Part shown: positions 30,101 to 38,014 of the stretch, in pieces
How positions within the stretch are numbered: position 1 is the stretch's first letter
How the letters are laid out: each line of letters opens with the position of its first letter
IMG/VR virus record: IMGVR_UViG_3300030117_008341
Coordinates: 1 to 64,000 of that record
Direction: 5' to 3' (one strand)
DNA: 64,000 nt
Source of the DNA: a virus
Position numbers and translations under genes: made by a program
The notes under the pieces: generated by a model
Told to the model about the DNA's origin: nothing
Database searches by the model: none
Seen by the model: only the letters and a program-made list of their open reading frames with translations

Positions 30101-30665
30101 GTTAATGGAGAAATATGTTTTTCCACCTACTTTTGATTTTGTTCAAAATATTTCTGTGGACCCAATAGCTATGTATATTTTTGAATTCTCACATAAGTTT
30201 ACACAAGATGATTTATCTCACATGTGGCAGAACCTATCGCCAAAAGTTGGCACCCAAGCAGAAAATGCCATGGCAACAGTCTCTCATCCGCTCTTAGCTA
30301 ATCAGCTTTTAAACTTTGATTTTGCAGAAGCACAGGATGCTTTTGAAGAATCCCGTAAGCCAGCAAAGGCCGAGTTCCCAGAAAATCTCCAGTGGATGGT
30401 TTTTAAAGTTAAGCAAAGAGCAAAAACAAATTATTATGAACAGATTGCTAGCACTGAATCTGCCGTAATTCCATTTTACACTCAAAATTGGCCGTATGAC
30501 TTCTTTTCTCTTATTGAGGTAGCTGAGATTGATGCTGAAGTTAATCTTAAGCCTACACAAAATAATTTAGATATGAAGACTCAACAACGCACCGCTGCTC
30601 AAGAAGCCCTGAATGAAGTGACAAGCAGGCAACAGCCGCTAGATATCGGACCAGCGGAGGACTAA
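21108..30665 (+). CDS. Giant structural protein with LamG-like domain (3185 residues)
   Basis: The largest gene here. Residues about 160-440 form a LamG/concanavalin-like fold: SFHLQFTGSNYYDT, LTVEFWQGTEGN, HALFDLWNG, LTVYASGS, KTYINGVLTT, and a closing DEFRYWKAERTEKEIQQNYW plus YYKFNEG. Around residues 600-650 the motif IYNNLTYLYKSKGTEKAFRNLIRCYGIGEDVIR appears, a pattern I know from large baseplate-associated proteins of many myophages. The rest is long beta-rich sequence with Asn/Ser/Thr-rich loops and a helical C-terminus. Position after the gp6-like and DNRLRE genes suggests a peripheral baseplate protein with carbohydrate-binding capacity. Codons in 22500-25700 look more C-rich than the flanks, hinting at modular exchange. 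Confidence 0.82.
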   Translation: MSIKKLFDSNKTNDILVSTNLEEEVVKNVPELESADNVREQIERINRFIPQVDYSDPANFAVYGSAERYYRDSFHRIATQYPYDGSEEEITRYDNESNYLDLHILENEYPRTLGHVRFPSNNLGPNATANQFGQNTHAANITFFGGPNAIAGGMTTGSFHLQFTGSNYYDTDIYQTDGTLALDRVGSRESNLTYNLPSKGLTVEFWQGTEGNLIGGTGAFGRQARHALFDLWNGEASSSAQYGRLTVYASGSTTAFKGIYLNAYSGTVGIQELKLLDPAVAAQIPPQYVDTSSPTPGHLAFAFSSGSTLGLTVKTYINGVLTTTTGSSIALNEVTGALRGRIGALLTNPSGTSIGTDMDGYGTSIRSAYDEFRYWKAERTEKEIQQNYWTQVRGGTNNEIANAELGVYYKFNEGITGDATTDATVLDYSGRITNGTITNYGTDATSTLVRNAHPAPARSSLIVAAGAATSEFKDPIIYASHPDVVSALDRLVASGSVHDFENQASIKDSIPSWIIEEDETSGGEELGKLTQILGSYMDTLNLQIQSLPTLADNTYLSGSDKPTPFMKNLLSSRGLAVPEIFVDADLLQRFANRSDTESYTLDINDTKNLIYKNIYNNLTYLYKSKGTEKAFRNLIRCYGIGEDVIRFNAYASNQTFDIQETRQDRVIRKNYVDFNHPDRFDGVVYQRGNSIVPEADGISFFSASSPDAAFAQTAELEVIFPRKFEFANSQYFDTPFVTASLYGKASASADPASFDASFSNNPANAPWLVAYAVRTHQNSKDAYFVLDSNLFTNPLTSDIYSNIYDNQKWNLAIRVNSKAWPYAASSSVNGALDDQDISFIGYNVENGVVKNSFVLTTSSVSSNLGPSLPYRYFVGSQITNYTGAVDHRTDVLASSLRVYTTYLDDDVIKSHALDPENYGTRNPSRNFLFYNDSGPQLASVVGGIKNSIPESVSLALNWDYSQVTTTDPNGRFIVQDASSGSTGLTSRYPQENVLTNVNKQFAGRGQFGASAYSSTDVISKQFVQSAQQRLPEVVNTNDDVNVLSRDDELYPRDASISQTYYTFEKSMYGIVSQEMINMFSSIVEFNNLIGEVVHKYRGEYKSLRLLRELFFEKIQNNPDLDKFIDYYKWIDSSLNIFLQQFVPASADVSDEIRTVVEDYVLNRSKYQHKYPQLDYKGNARFGGDEAKLEGRVKGIRELEYNWQFGHAPTTNSQTEHSTWWKERAERNNTAFNTAALIDTAREDILNIIQLFNSASAPSLNDGTGASGVYEGSTYATRRFTRQYKLDAAIVPDIGGGYNYPRGHKPDAIYSIVYDRPVDVSGLTNEEAIQFEKQATFTLPSEELRPVTKQEKRRVSAINPNGVYSSNLGPQTPGGGSKLVAPFIAFSSSVSPAGGYGTQWQEYNRRPDVSKEELAGYHNDSYGDDYEVPMQGPFTNQHVGGNRHRHTDLNQGSDNLKTRAEAWLVAGAGNDGIFAPAKTAFANPPAPLNPTVPGSSPNYRRDQTAKRPVNIKNIKHRTGSLGTIAMGNYSASYEIVQTTGRTQNNSAFVKSEGIRDNFTISVAGADEVGYIDHVTDYAKPTRRRAAHVIVNRFSAPGGPETAGDSQGGPGLDFEAAEFSPYNNLNYRNTTVRDPLRTLLTDHTAFGGIESGSAVSALNYTDVTASYHKVNRNPLHRLEGYDNGQETAVTGTVFDNYFVQHMIPRSDFQYSWITASTDRFNAALGAANNIYGYFPYDGLARVSSSANGFRYEAAVNFASASEVGSGNPLGVQQATRQIRLITSALMQDASFVPTDFAGINSNVIEPISASEFTIGYPLDADPMNYYNYGPFGQVPAFGSAHRGGFITRINSNVAANFNAYFTMLMAHRGGNVGHPTWKQIRVGETQLARHYRKNNLYTNTYEPVIASSVADLSGTRQKISSTTESVILTQSVVTDRYFPVVFEVEARDDEQNSKVLKSSNFVIRTSFVNDTITFDDATIVNRLLDENVISNAARKSSYKQIIDDFSIYDSFLDEQKPILQINSLKYRETVFPPQLHAYTSKIRGRTNYENDFWRDSRTDRTAKGALKKAKNSQGTAVLQSAWSLDGLESNTNSNIATGLIGYPTGGINANNATGYKPGELQNLYTHFVRAPDGRDVNSELRNQLRTGALYSRKHLMPFTSSVVGMSGMRKQIGIEPFVYGGTSYLLLTSSIGAGEAFWDAGNLAGKYEGTSSIFVTTPAKPFYDDYDQYFADIKNKNRGKAILPEFRITEHLDFYENEGNNFLVENEKLFSFAGTPSGSSLPQNSSEADFFSIYTNSDFMKYFEVVREDGAKEGGILEPTAVKLRCRGIKKFIPYDGFYPAERTIQLANAFSASIAPTTGLTGDDAAKQVAFRSMLKPFFAPGIVYNTIKSGVAVDYPIMTGSFNRANLINSAANAGIRFCTTASAGIFSNSRAVSVTPSGDGSGFGTVSHNDGWDYRVPFEAVVDPAKYVYAKNIVDDEPSAYANIHSTASWATSLATNKYKYMMHNFLASSLDFFIKDGKPTEIISAPESEFKSVTPGQPYGLRIKMFKSYETGSQNPTSGDWGDFSVPQFVSGSLSNFTMYSRPSAFGPPVLAGSGSSTLAQQKYVVTGSREMTPARGRYLSHTPPYYDGESWIDLIYYPYKSFDTGSGGLLIENNQTKVVRIDELHNLALSEFNTGSAILQIEDYEGTRFGGEGTYVVRWRFDQEALRVDRPDLSSYHDIGKDIGPMGGPWANRWAMQLDASLNIFTKLRGAGSLASEAVSADLAGLGATGATEPQDDRWRIQTKFETPMLNFQHVKTADITVNGTLGSLTQYQKAVNSVIPRGMWHQFGRIPKPDEGVYLQVTDIPDDFINNHPSSSIVFDPAGHFDSRNSASEAIKALADVNAGANIRDIIAKDLNGYRIPQNLQIPASAFSVATDRPPAPTTPPPLSLVDICGFPTDPVKIGELPEAKTVYEAVVAVPFVEKEGEREFFKIMSPKQGDIFDDYAGKSIKRQAELMEKYVFPPTFDFVQNISVDPIAMYIFEFSHKFTQDDLSHMWQNLSPKVGTQAENAMATVSHPLLANQLLNFDFAEAQDAFEESRKPAKAEFPENLQWMVFKVKQRAKTNYYEQIASTESAVIPFYTQNWPYDFFSLIEVAEIDAEVNLKPTQNNLDMKTQQRTAAQEALNEVTSRQQPLDIGPAED

Positions 30666-30668
30666 TAG

Positions 30669-31709
30669 ATGAAGTTTTTTAACCCAAAAGAGGAAGTGTT
30701 AGATATAAAGATGACCCAATATGGTCGCCATTTGCTTTCAAAAGGAGAGTGGAGACCAGAGTTTTATGCATTTTTTGATGATAATGTTCTTTATGATTCG
30801 CAGTACGCTGGCACCACCGAAAATAAAAATAGCACCGAGGGTAGGATTCAAAACGAAACTCCGTTGCTAAGAACTCAACATACTTTTACCGGCCGCGACG
30901 AGTATCTATTTGACGGGGCTAACGATATCGTTGATAGAGTTAGACTAAGCACTTATGAAAAACTTAATGTTATGCCGATGTCCCTTGGCACTTCTGATTA
31001 TGAGTCAACAAAAACTCCCGCCTTTCGAGCACAATTTTTAGCGGGGGAGATAAAAAGTTTAGAATATAATCTTACGGGGAGTTCTAGAACGGTGTCAGGA
31101 GTCTCGTCAACAGCCCATCAACTACAAAAAATACCCCAGTTAGAGTTTGATATTGAATATAAAATACAAATAATCGATCCAGAGTTCCCAGACGAAGAAG
31201 TGGTTCAATTTGAGGTAGACCCAGCATTAACACCGGGCACAACATATAGCGACGGAAAGCAGGTTGTTGTCGGCCCAGAACAGATAATATTTACTCTTGA
31301 AGAACTAAATGCACCATTTGATTTTAAAAACTATGATATAGAGGTTTTTGAAATAACAGATGAATTTGGTGAGAGTGGAGAGCGAATATTAAATCCACTT
31401 AATTTTGTTAAACCTCTTGAGATGGTTGAGAACAATATATTGATAGATAAAAGAGATGCCGAAATAAAGGCTGGAAGAGTAGCAGGTTCTATACCTGAAA
31501 CTGATCCAACTTTTGTTAGTTACTTTTTTGATATCAATGTGGACGACGAGATATCTGAAACCATTCTATGCAAGTCAGTAAGCGAACTTAAAGCCAAAGG
31601 CAAAAGCCTATATACAGATATTGATATTAATTGTCCCGATCTCTCAATTCCTGTGCGTCAAAATATTTACGGATCCGACGCACTTGACGAAGATTGTTCA
31701 GATTATTAA
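30669..31709 (+). CDS. Structural protein with N-terminal 'LTxxGRxxL' domain
   Basis: A 346-residue protein starting MKFFNPKEEVLDIKMTQYGRHLLSKGEWRP with FYAFFDDNVLYDSQY just after, a pattern frequent among tail proteins of marine T4-like phages. The same layout (VLDxxxTxxGRxxLxxG then FA-x-x-DD-x-x-x-Y) opens the 309-residue protein at 38015, so the two probably share an assembly domain. The remainder is acidic and beta-rich with a C-terminal Cys/Asp-rich end. GGAGG precedes the ATG by eight bases. A role in tail or fibre attachment is inferred from neighbours. Confidence 0.7.
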   Translation: MKFFNPKEEVLDIKMTQYGRHLLSKGEWRPEFYAFFDDNVLYDSQYAGTTENKNSTEGRIQNETPLLRTQHTFTGRDEYLFDGANDIVDRVRLSTYEKLNVMPMSLGTSDYESTKTPAFRAQFLAGEIKSLEYNLTGSSRTVSGVSSTAHQLQKIPQLEFDIEYKIQIIDPEFPDEEVVQFEVDPALTPGTTYSDGKQVVVGPEQIIFTLEELNAPFDFKNYDIEVFEITDEFGESGERILNPLNFVKPLEMVENNILIDKRDAEIKAGRVAGSIPETDPTFVSYFFDINVDDEISETILCKSVSELKAKGKSLYTDIDINCPDLSIPVRQNIYGSDALDEDCSDY

Positions 31710-31743
31710 TGGAAAACTACTTAGATATGTGAGGTTCTAGTTT

Positions 31744-34700
31744 ATGCGAATACAAGTCGATTTTCCAAGTATTTTTAATACGGCGCTTCCAAAAGTTTAT
31801 ATTAAAAGGGTGTCGTTGATGCCTACTGTTGAGGTAGGTAATAGAAATGGGGTGTCCTATGATCTAGAGGCTAACGATGGCCTCCGGACCAACAAATATG
31901 GAAAGAAAAAACCAAAAAGAACTTCTCCAAGATTTAACGCATCCGGCGAAAAAGGTAAAGCCCTAGAGGTAAAAACCGAGGTTACTATAAAAGAACGCAT
32001 AAAAGAAGATGGTGACACAACTTGGTATGGCAATGACGAGTTTAGGAAGTTTTTAAAACTAAAAGTTGTGTTAGCAAAAAATAGAGGCGCCATAGAAGAC
32101 CTTGAAGACGGCCGCTTTACACCTAGATTCTTGAGACGCCTCAAGGCGCGGAACTTTGTGATGGAAAAAATCATCACATTAAGAAAAGATAATACATCAA
32201 TATTAAAACAAAAAATTGAAATAATAGATGGTAGAGAAGTTTATTGTACGACGTATGAAGTAAGTTTTGTCATTCCTAATTACAGGCCCCGGAACATGTC
32301 AGTTTTTGCTGCGACTTTTGTTGATCTTAGAGAATATTACTCATATAAATCACCGGGCACAAAATCTTCTCGACGTTTTTTGCAAGGCACTGCTGTGTCG
32401 CAAAAAATAATCAAAGCTGGCGATGTGATAACGGACGCAAACATTTATTTACTTCCTAACAATAAGCTTTGGGCCGGCCCTATACACTATCATGAAGGCA
32501 CTGGGTACATGGCCGGCGCATTTCATTCGGCCAAACCTCACAGCACTCTTCAGCAGAGAAAAGTTCCTAATTTGGTCATCCGAGATTTTAGAATACTTGA
32601 CACGGTGAGGAAGGCAAACTTTTTGCTACGTCCTGAAAGAAAAACTAGAAACAAAAAACTCGAAAATAAAAGGGCACAAGGAAATAGAAATATTACAAAA
32701 AATCTATACATATCTGAGCCCGACTATGCATTTGATGAAAAAAACGAACTTAGATTTATTTTTCATCTTGATATGCATAAATTAATAGCAGAAAAGTCCC
32801 AGTTTGGGGCTTTGTTTCGTCAAGCCGACGCAGCCGCGCAAAAACAAATTATGACGGACACAAAAATAAAAAACTTAGTTATTTTACGACGACGCGTAAG
32901 AGAGGGGTTATCTGATAAAGATATTATCATTGTTGATAACGCTGATCAAGATGAGACTGTGGCACAAAGCAGCGATGGTAAACGAAACCGGTTGAGGCCG
33001 CGAAGAACCACAAGACCCCTAAATCCTCAGTTGGTAGACTCAGAAAAAATATTAGTTGGCGGAATAAGAGAGGTAAAACTGGATGTTCCCGGCGCCGTAG
33101 GCATTAGAACTTTTACAGTTTCTGATTTTGGAATGTCAAGCAAAACTGACGGTATATTTTCATATAGTGTCGATTTTGATATACAAGATGGTACAATAAC
33201 GTTTGTAAATGACCAGAAGAAAAAATTATCACAAGCTATTAATGCTTTGACAGAATATTATGATGTTGCGAAAAGGCCTGAAAATACAAATATCGCAACT
33301 GGCCTATTTACTGATGAATTTATTAAAATGATGGAAGAGCAGTATAGTATACCAGAGTTTGCATCAGTTAACATACCTAACCGCCGCCGGCGGCGCCGCA
33401 TAGTTCAGTCGAGTATCGCAAAGGCGCCATGGCTAAATGCAATAGCAGTTTATACTGATGTTATGAAAAACTTAACAAATGTTCAAACAAATGACATAAC
33501 ACGCGCAGCTTTTCTCCTACATAGCTTAGTGGAGCCATCAAGCGGCACAGTGGGAGGGATTGAAATACTGATGTCAACGTTGCAGGCCACTCAAAGCAAG
33601 ATATCTACATCCGTTATAGGCGGAAAAAATAGATCTGGTTCTCCAACACCTAACACAAATATGCAAATGGAGGACGAGGTTGATTACAATGCCAAAACTC
33701 CTGCCTTCAAAGGCAAAGCACCAAAATCAGAAATTCGACTTAAAAAGCATTTTAAAACAGTTCACGACAGTAACATACAAAATTCTGTTGGATACGATTT
33801 TCTCAACTTACGTCGTTCAAAAAACTTAGGTTTAAGAGTGCTCACTACTGAGCAGTTATCTCAAAGATTGTCATTAGAAAATCAGAAGTATTATAGTAGA
33901 AATATAACTGACGAGGCACCGGACGATGTAGCCGACAATACCACTCCAGAAGATTTTACTAGATTCATTAATTTAGAGGATGCATATTATTCATATTTGA
34001 CGCCTGCTAGGGTATTATATGGAAATAAAAGGCTTAAACTAATTAATCGCGGCCGTCGCTTGTGGAATGTAAAACAATATCAGTCATTTATTTCGAACAT
34101 AGAAAATTCAACACGAACAAGAGGCGGTCTTGCGTCCAAGGGTGGCCCTGCCGGCAGAACTCCAAGAACAAGCCCATACATGCCGTCATTCCCAGTATTA
34201 GATTACGGTTCAGACTATGATAGAGGAAGAGCAAAAGTACGCGCCGAACAATATGAAGTAAATTCTATTAATAGTGTTGTGGTAGCGAAGTATGGTGTTT
34301 CAATGTCTACAAAAAAAACCGAGAAACAGTTTGTTAGGTCAGAAAACAAACTAAATGGCATTGATTTGGAGGAGGCTGGAATCCTGACATCAAATCAATA
34401 TCTGGGCGAAAGTTCTACTTTTGTATCAGGTGGGTTGAATGTTTTGGAAAATGTCTTAGAGAAAATTGACGATTCGCAGCAAAAAGATTTTTCTTCAGTT
34501 TCAAATATATTTATTGGCGCCTCAAGAAAAGCGAAAAAGGATAAGCTTGCTGCAAAATCAAGCCTTACAATTAAATCTTTTAGGCCCTCAGATGAAAATA
34601 ACGTTATGGATCAAGAACTAGAAAAATACAATGATATGGAAAACCCAAACAGCAAAAAACAAAGGTTTATTTCTAGAATTCCAAATCAGATAAAATCTAT

Positions 34701-35514
34701 TTTCTTAGGAGATGATCCAAGAGTTAATAAGAATTGGTTTACTTTTTTAGAGGACAAAGGTCTTGATGTATCCAGTTCCTCTAGATATACGGGATTATAT
34801 TATTTTAACTACAACCATATAAACCAAATAGAAGTGTTAGTTGGTTTTAAAGAGGACAGGGATGGAAACGCACAAGTTTCTTCCCCATTATATAGGCTTA
34901 TGACGAGAGAGGAATTTGATAAGATATCAAATTCAAATAGGCCGTATGTGTGCCGCATGCGTACCGCCAAGGTACCCTTTTTCAGCAAAAGTAGGAAACT
35001 TAATTTGCCAGAATACAATGAAACTTTTATTGTAGTGTCTAGAGCAAGTCAAGAAGATTTAACCGCTGATGCAGAGATGATAGAACTGCAAGACGAAGCA
35101 GCAGAAGATTTTGATTTTGAAACAGAGCAAGAGTCTATATTTGTAAGCCGCTTAACGGAATATGAAGACCTGAATACAACTGGTAGGAGAATACTTCGTA
35201 GGCTTATTCGAAGAAACACACGTTTAGGAGGATTAATGCCAGAGTTTACATCTACGGCTTTTGTGCAACAACCAGAACGCATTTCAAGAACCGGAGCAAC
35301 GTTTGGGGTTGACACAGAACAACAACGTGGTCAGAACGTGTCTAACGTCACTAGCGAGGCTATTACAACCAGCCGACGCGTCCGGACCCCACGGGCCGCT
35401 CCCACTCAGGCACAAGCCCAGACAACAACAGCCGCAAGGAGAACTAGCACAATGCCTCCACGCCCACGCGTTACAACTTCGACGCCTTCTGGCGGCGGGG
35501 GAGGAGGCTACTAA
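31744..35514 (+). CDS. Large structural protein (1256 residues), Gly-rich C-terminal tail
   Basis: Uncharacterised virion protein. The N-terminal part is basic; residues about 240-290 contain NNKLWAGPIHYHEGTGYMAGA and a following VPNLVIRDFRI, a signature seen in marine-phage structural proteins. The middle has Arg clusters (NRRRRRRIV near residue 542). The C-terminal 80 residues are Thr/Arg/Ala/Pro-rich and end in SGGGGGGY, like the tail of the gp25-like protein. The DNA for that Gly run (GGGGGAGGAGG) doubles as the ribosome site of the next gene, whose ATG overlaps this stop. Possibly a tail tip or fibre base; no closer call is possible. Confidence 0.75.
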   Translation: MRIQVDFPSIFNTALPKVYIKRVSLMPTVEVGNRNGVSYDLEANDGLRTNKYGKKKPKRTSPRFNASGEKGKALEVKTEVTIKERIKEDGDTTWYGNDEFRKFLKLKVVLAKNRGAIEDLEDGRFTPRFLRRLKARNFVMEKIITLRKDNTSILKQKIEIIDGREVYCTTYEVSFVIPNYRPRNMSVFAATFVDLREYYSYKSPGTKSSRRFLQGTAVSQKIIKAGDVITDANIYLLPNNKLWAGPIHYHEGTGYMAGAFHSAKPHSTLQQRKVPNLVIRDFRILDTVRKANFLLRPERKTRNKKLENKRAQGNRNITKNLYISEPDYAFDEKNELRFIFHLDMHKLIAEKSQFGALFRQADAAAQKQIMTDTKIKNLVILRRRVREGLSDKDIIIVDNADQDETVAQSSDGKRNRLRPRRTTRPLNPQLVDSEKILVGGIREVKLDVPGAVGIRTFTVSDFGMSSKTDGIFSYSVDFDIQDGTITFVNDQKKKLSQAINALTEYYDVAKRPENTNIATGLFTDEFIKMMEEQYSIPEFASVNIPNRRRRRRIVQSSIAKAPWLNAIAVYTDVMKNLTNVQTNDITRAAFLLHSLVEPSSGTVGGIEILMSTLQATQSKISTSVIGGKNRSGSPTPNTNMQMEDEVDYNAKTPAFKGKAPKSEIRLKKHFKTVHDSNIQNSVGYDFLNLRRSKNLGLRVLTTEQLSQRLSLENQKYYSRNITDEAPDDVADNTTPEDFTRFINLEDAYYSYLTPARVLYGNKRLKLINRGRRLWNVKQYQSFISNIENSTRTRGGLASKGGPAGRTPRTSPYMPSFPVLDYGSDYDRGRAKVRAEQYEVNSINSVVVAKYGVSMSTKKTEKQFVRSENKLNGIDLEEAGILTSNQYLGESSTFVSGGLNVLENVLEKIDDSQQKDFSSVSNIFIGASRKAKKDKLAAKSSLTIKSFRPSDENNVMDQELEKYNDMENPNSKKQRFISRIPNQIKSIFLGDDPRVNKNWFTFLEDKGLDVSSSSRYTGLYYFNYNHINQIEVLVGFKEDRDGNAQVSSPLYRLMTREEFDKISNSNRPYVCRMRTAKVPFFSKSRKLNLPEYNETFIVVSRASQEDLTADAEMIELQDEAAEDFDFETEQESIFVSRLTEYEDLNTTGRRILRRLIRRNTRLGGLMPEFTSTAFVQQPERISRTGATFGVDTEQQRGQNVSNVTSEAITTSRRVRTPRAAPTQAQAQTTTAARRTSTMPPRPRVTTSTPSGGGGGGY

Positions 35515-37955
35515 TGGCCAAAAAAACTACAAGATTAGCAAATCCAAGTGTTATGAATGCTCAAGATAGGTTTCGCCTGTTGTTTGGCAGGTGGACACAA
35601 AACACAGACGGAATAAGCTTTTCAGTTTTAGAAAATGATAACACGGTTCAGCTTGATAAAATATTTGATCCCGTCCCACTAGAACCAGATCTTGCTACCG
35701 GTAATGTGTCGTTAACTGATGGCACGGAAAGTTTTACGGACGCTATAACAAGTACAAGTGACGAGAACACATCTCTCTTCCGTCCCACTGAAGAGATAGA
35801 GAGGCCACTCGGCTCGGTAAGCGATAGAACAGGAAACCCAATCCCATTTAATCCATATCCAACATTAGTGCCTACACATGTGCAAACAGTAAGATTGTTA
35901 GATACTAGGGATAAGAACACCACTACTCATCAATCTTGGGTGGATATTGTTAACAATTTGTTTGATCCCACCATAGTGTACGAAGATTATGTAACTTCTT
36001 TCGATGCGCCTGCTACAAAAGAGGAAATGCTAAACATAGAAGGTAGTCCTGTATCTGCACCAGCTACAATTGATTATGTATACAATTTTAGCGACATTCC
36101 TTATGAGAGGGTCGCGGCTAATGTCACAAACCATGTTGTCTTGCCGAACTTATACTCTATGCTAGATGAAAGCACAAAAATAGGGACAACACCAGTAACA
36201 GATGATACAGATATTAATGTTCTTAGATCCCCTACTGCTAGGCAACTAAGGCGAAACATTAGAAATAGAAATCAAAGATTGGGCCTTCAAAACAAAATAG
36301 TGCCCATTGAAAATATGCCATTATTAGCTGACTATGAGGGCAGTAAGTATTTATTTCAAATGTATGTGAATATGAATATACCACTTGATAAGAATAAGAA
36401 ATTTGCTGAGGTGATGAAAGACAGTACGATGGGGATCGCTTTAACAAGAGATGTTGAAGGGGTGCCAGATGTCGCATCACAGCTAAAATCTGAACCTTTT
36501 GTTTTTTCTACGCAAGTCATAGCAAAACGATCTGGAGTAGAGGAGACTAACATCTCCGAAATACAAGTTAAAACATTAAATCTTTTAGATTGGACCCTAA
36601 TAGATGCTCCCTCGTATGTCACCGAAACAGACACCCTGTATGAAGCTCCTTTTACTTTCAGCTTTGTCGGCGCCGACGCAGGATCATTCCAAGAGTTAGG
36701 CAATTTTAATTCTGTTTCTACTGCGATTGCAAATAACGATGCTTTTGCACTAGCATTAGAAAATTGCTACGATGGGCTAAAAGATCTTGCGGACAACAAT
36801 CGACGAACATTCCAAGACTTGATAGGCGGCAAAGAGGCATATTCTGAAATGCTCATGTACAAGGTGGAAAAGAGGCTAGGACCAGTCCAGCCAGTTTTGC
36901 AAGATCCAATACAAACATTTCATTTTATGAACTCTGCTGAAGTCGAAGAATTTTTATCAAATGAAAATCAATTTAAGTTTGTTGATACACAGGTTAAGTA
37001 TGGCACCGAATACATCTACACGGTGACCGGATACAGAGCAGTCATTGGAACTCGCTACCAGTATGGTAACCCAACCACAGTCTCGGACTCGTTTGAGAAT
37101 CCAAATAATCGCACTGCGTCGGTACCCGTATTTACCACCCCGATGATTAAGTTAGTAGAAGTGCCTCTTCTTTCTTCAACAGGTAGAATACTTGACAACC
37201 CACCTCTAAAACCAGAGGTAAGATTTTTTCCAGTTGTTGGCGATAGAAGTAGTATAAAAATGTTTTTCACCACATCCACAGGGATGAAAGATGTTGAGCC
37301 TATAGCGTTCTCTCAAGAAGAAGCTAGCGAGCACGCACAAATTGCCATTAATCAAAACAGGAACGATGGTAAACTAACATTTAAAACCGATGACTCAGCC
37401 TCAGCTTTTGAGATATATAGAATATCGGAGCCTCCAGTCACTATTGATGATTTTGCGGAACAGTTGTTTGCAACAGTCTTAACCAGTTCTCCAACTAGTG
37501 TTCCCCTGAATGGCTCATCAGCCACAGCTTTAGTATCACAAATTCCAAATCAAAAGTATTATTATGTATTCCGAACGGTGGACACGCACGGCCACAAATC
37601 AAATCCAAGTGCAGTTTTTGAAATAGAACTATATAATGATGGAGGGGCAGGATATCCAATCATAAGACATTATGATATGGCTTCACCTGATCCCACTACA
37701 ACCACTAAATCAGCAAGGAAAATAATACAGATTATTCCAAGAATATCTCAAGTATATTTAAATGAGGCAGCATCTGGCTTGTTAAATGAAGACGGTCAAA
37801 CACAGCCCGCCGGCGGAAATAGGAATATTCAACTTGGAACCGAGGACGAGCCTTTATTTGGCAAAAAATTTAAGGTGCGGATAACATCTAGATCAACCGG
37901 AAAAAAACTTGATTTAAATATTGATTTTAAGACAAAACAACTCAAGAGTTCATAG
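35514..37955 (+). CDS. Structural protein with fibronectin-III-like beta regions (813 residues)
   Basis: An 813-residue tail-region protein. Segments such as FVDTQVKYGTEYIYTVTGYRAVIGTRYQYG (around residue 490-520) and VSQIPNQKYYYVFRTVDTHGHKSNPSAVFEIEL (around residue 680-710) have the alternating strand and Y-x-Y/F-x-V pattern of fibronectin type III domains, common on phage tails. The N-terminus carries acidic, Thr-rich sequence. The ATG overlaps the previous stop (TAATGG), with GGAGGAGG inside the upstream gene. It precedes a gap with a predicted late promoter. Adhesion or surface presentation is plausible; the assignment rests on pattern only. Confidence 0.7.
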   Translation: MAKKTTRLANPSVMNAQDRFRLLFGRWTQNTDGISFSVLENDNTVQLDKIFDPVPLEPDLATGNVSLTDGTESFTDAITSTSDENTSLFRPTEEIERPLGSVSDRTGNPIPFNPYPTLVPTHVQTVRLLDTRDKNTTTHQSWVDIVNNLFDPTIVYEDYVTSFDAPATKEEMLNIEGSPVSAPATIDYVYNFSDIPYERVAANVTNHVVLPNLYSMLDESTKIGTTPVTDDTDINVLRSPTARQLRRNIRNRNQRLGLQNKIVPIENMPLLADYEGSKYLFQMYVNMNIPLDKNKKFAEVMKDSTMGIALTRDVEGVPDVASQLKSEPFVFSTQVIAKRSGVEETNISEIQVKTLNLLDWTLIDAPSYVTETDTLYEAPFTFSFVGADAGSFQELGNFNSVSTAIANNDAFALALENCYDGLKDLADNNRRTFQDLIGGKEAYSEMLMYKVEKRLGPVQPVLQDPIQTFHFMNSAEVEEFLSNENQFKFVDTQVKYGTEYIYTVTGYRAVIGTRYQYGNPTTVSDSFENPNNRTASVPVFTTPMIKLVEVPLLSSTGRILDNPPLKPEVRFFPVVGDRSSIKMFFTTSTGMKDVEPIAFSQEEASEHAQIAINQNRNDGKLTFKTDDSASAFEIYRISEPPVTIDDFAEQLFATVLTSSPTSVPLNGSSATALVSQIPNQKYYYVFRTVDTHGHKSNPSAVFEIELYNDGGAGYPIIRHYDMASPDPTTTTKSARKIIQIIPRISQVYLNEAASGLLNEDGQTQPAGGNRNIQLGTEDEPLFGKKFKVRITSRSTGKKLDLNIDFKTKQLKSS

Positions 37956-37979
37956 AATAAGACAAAACCTTTTTAATAT

Positions 37980-37990
37980 ACTATTTATTA
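37980..37990 (+). promoter_or_regulatory. Predicted late promoter (ACTATTTATTA)
   Basis: Exact ACTATTTATTA in the 59-base gap before the gene at 38015, 35 bases upstream of its ATG and followed by an AGGAGAGG ribosome site. Matches the motif at 49079 and 61192 over all 11 bases. Confidence 0.6.
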
Positions 37991-38014
37991 TGATGCCTTT
38001 AGGAGAGGAAACGA

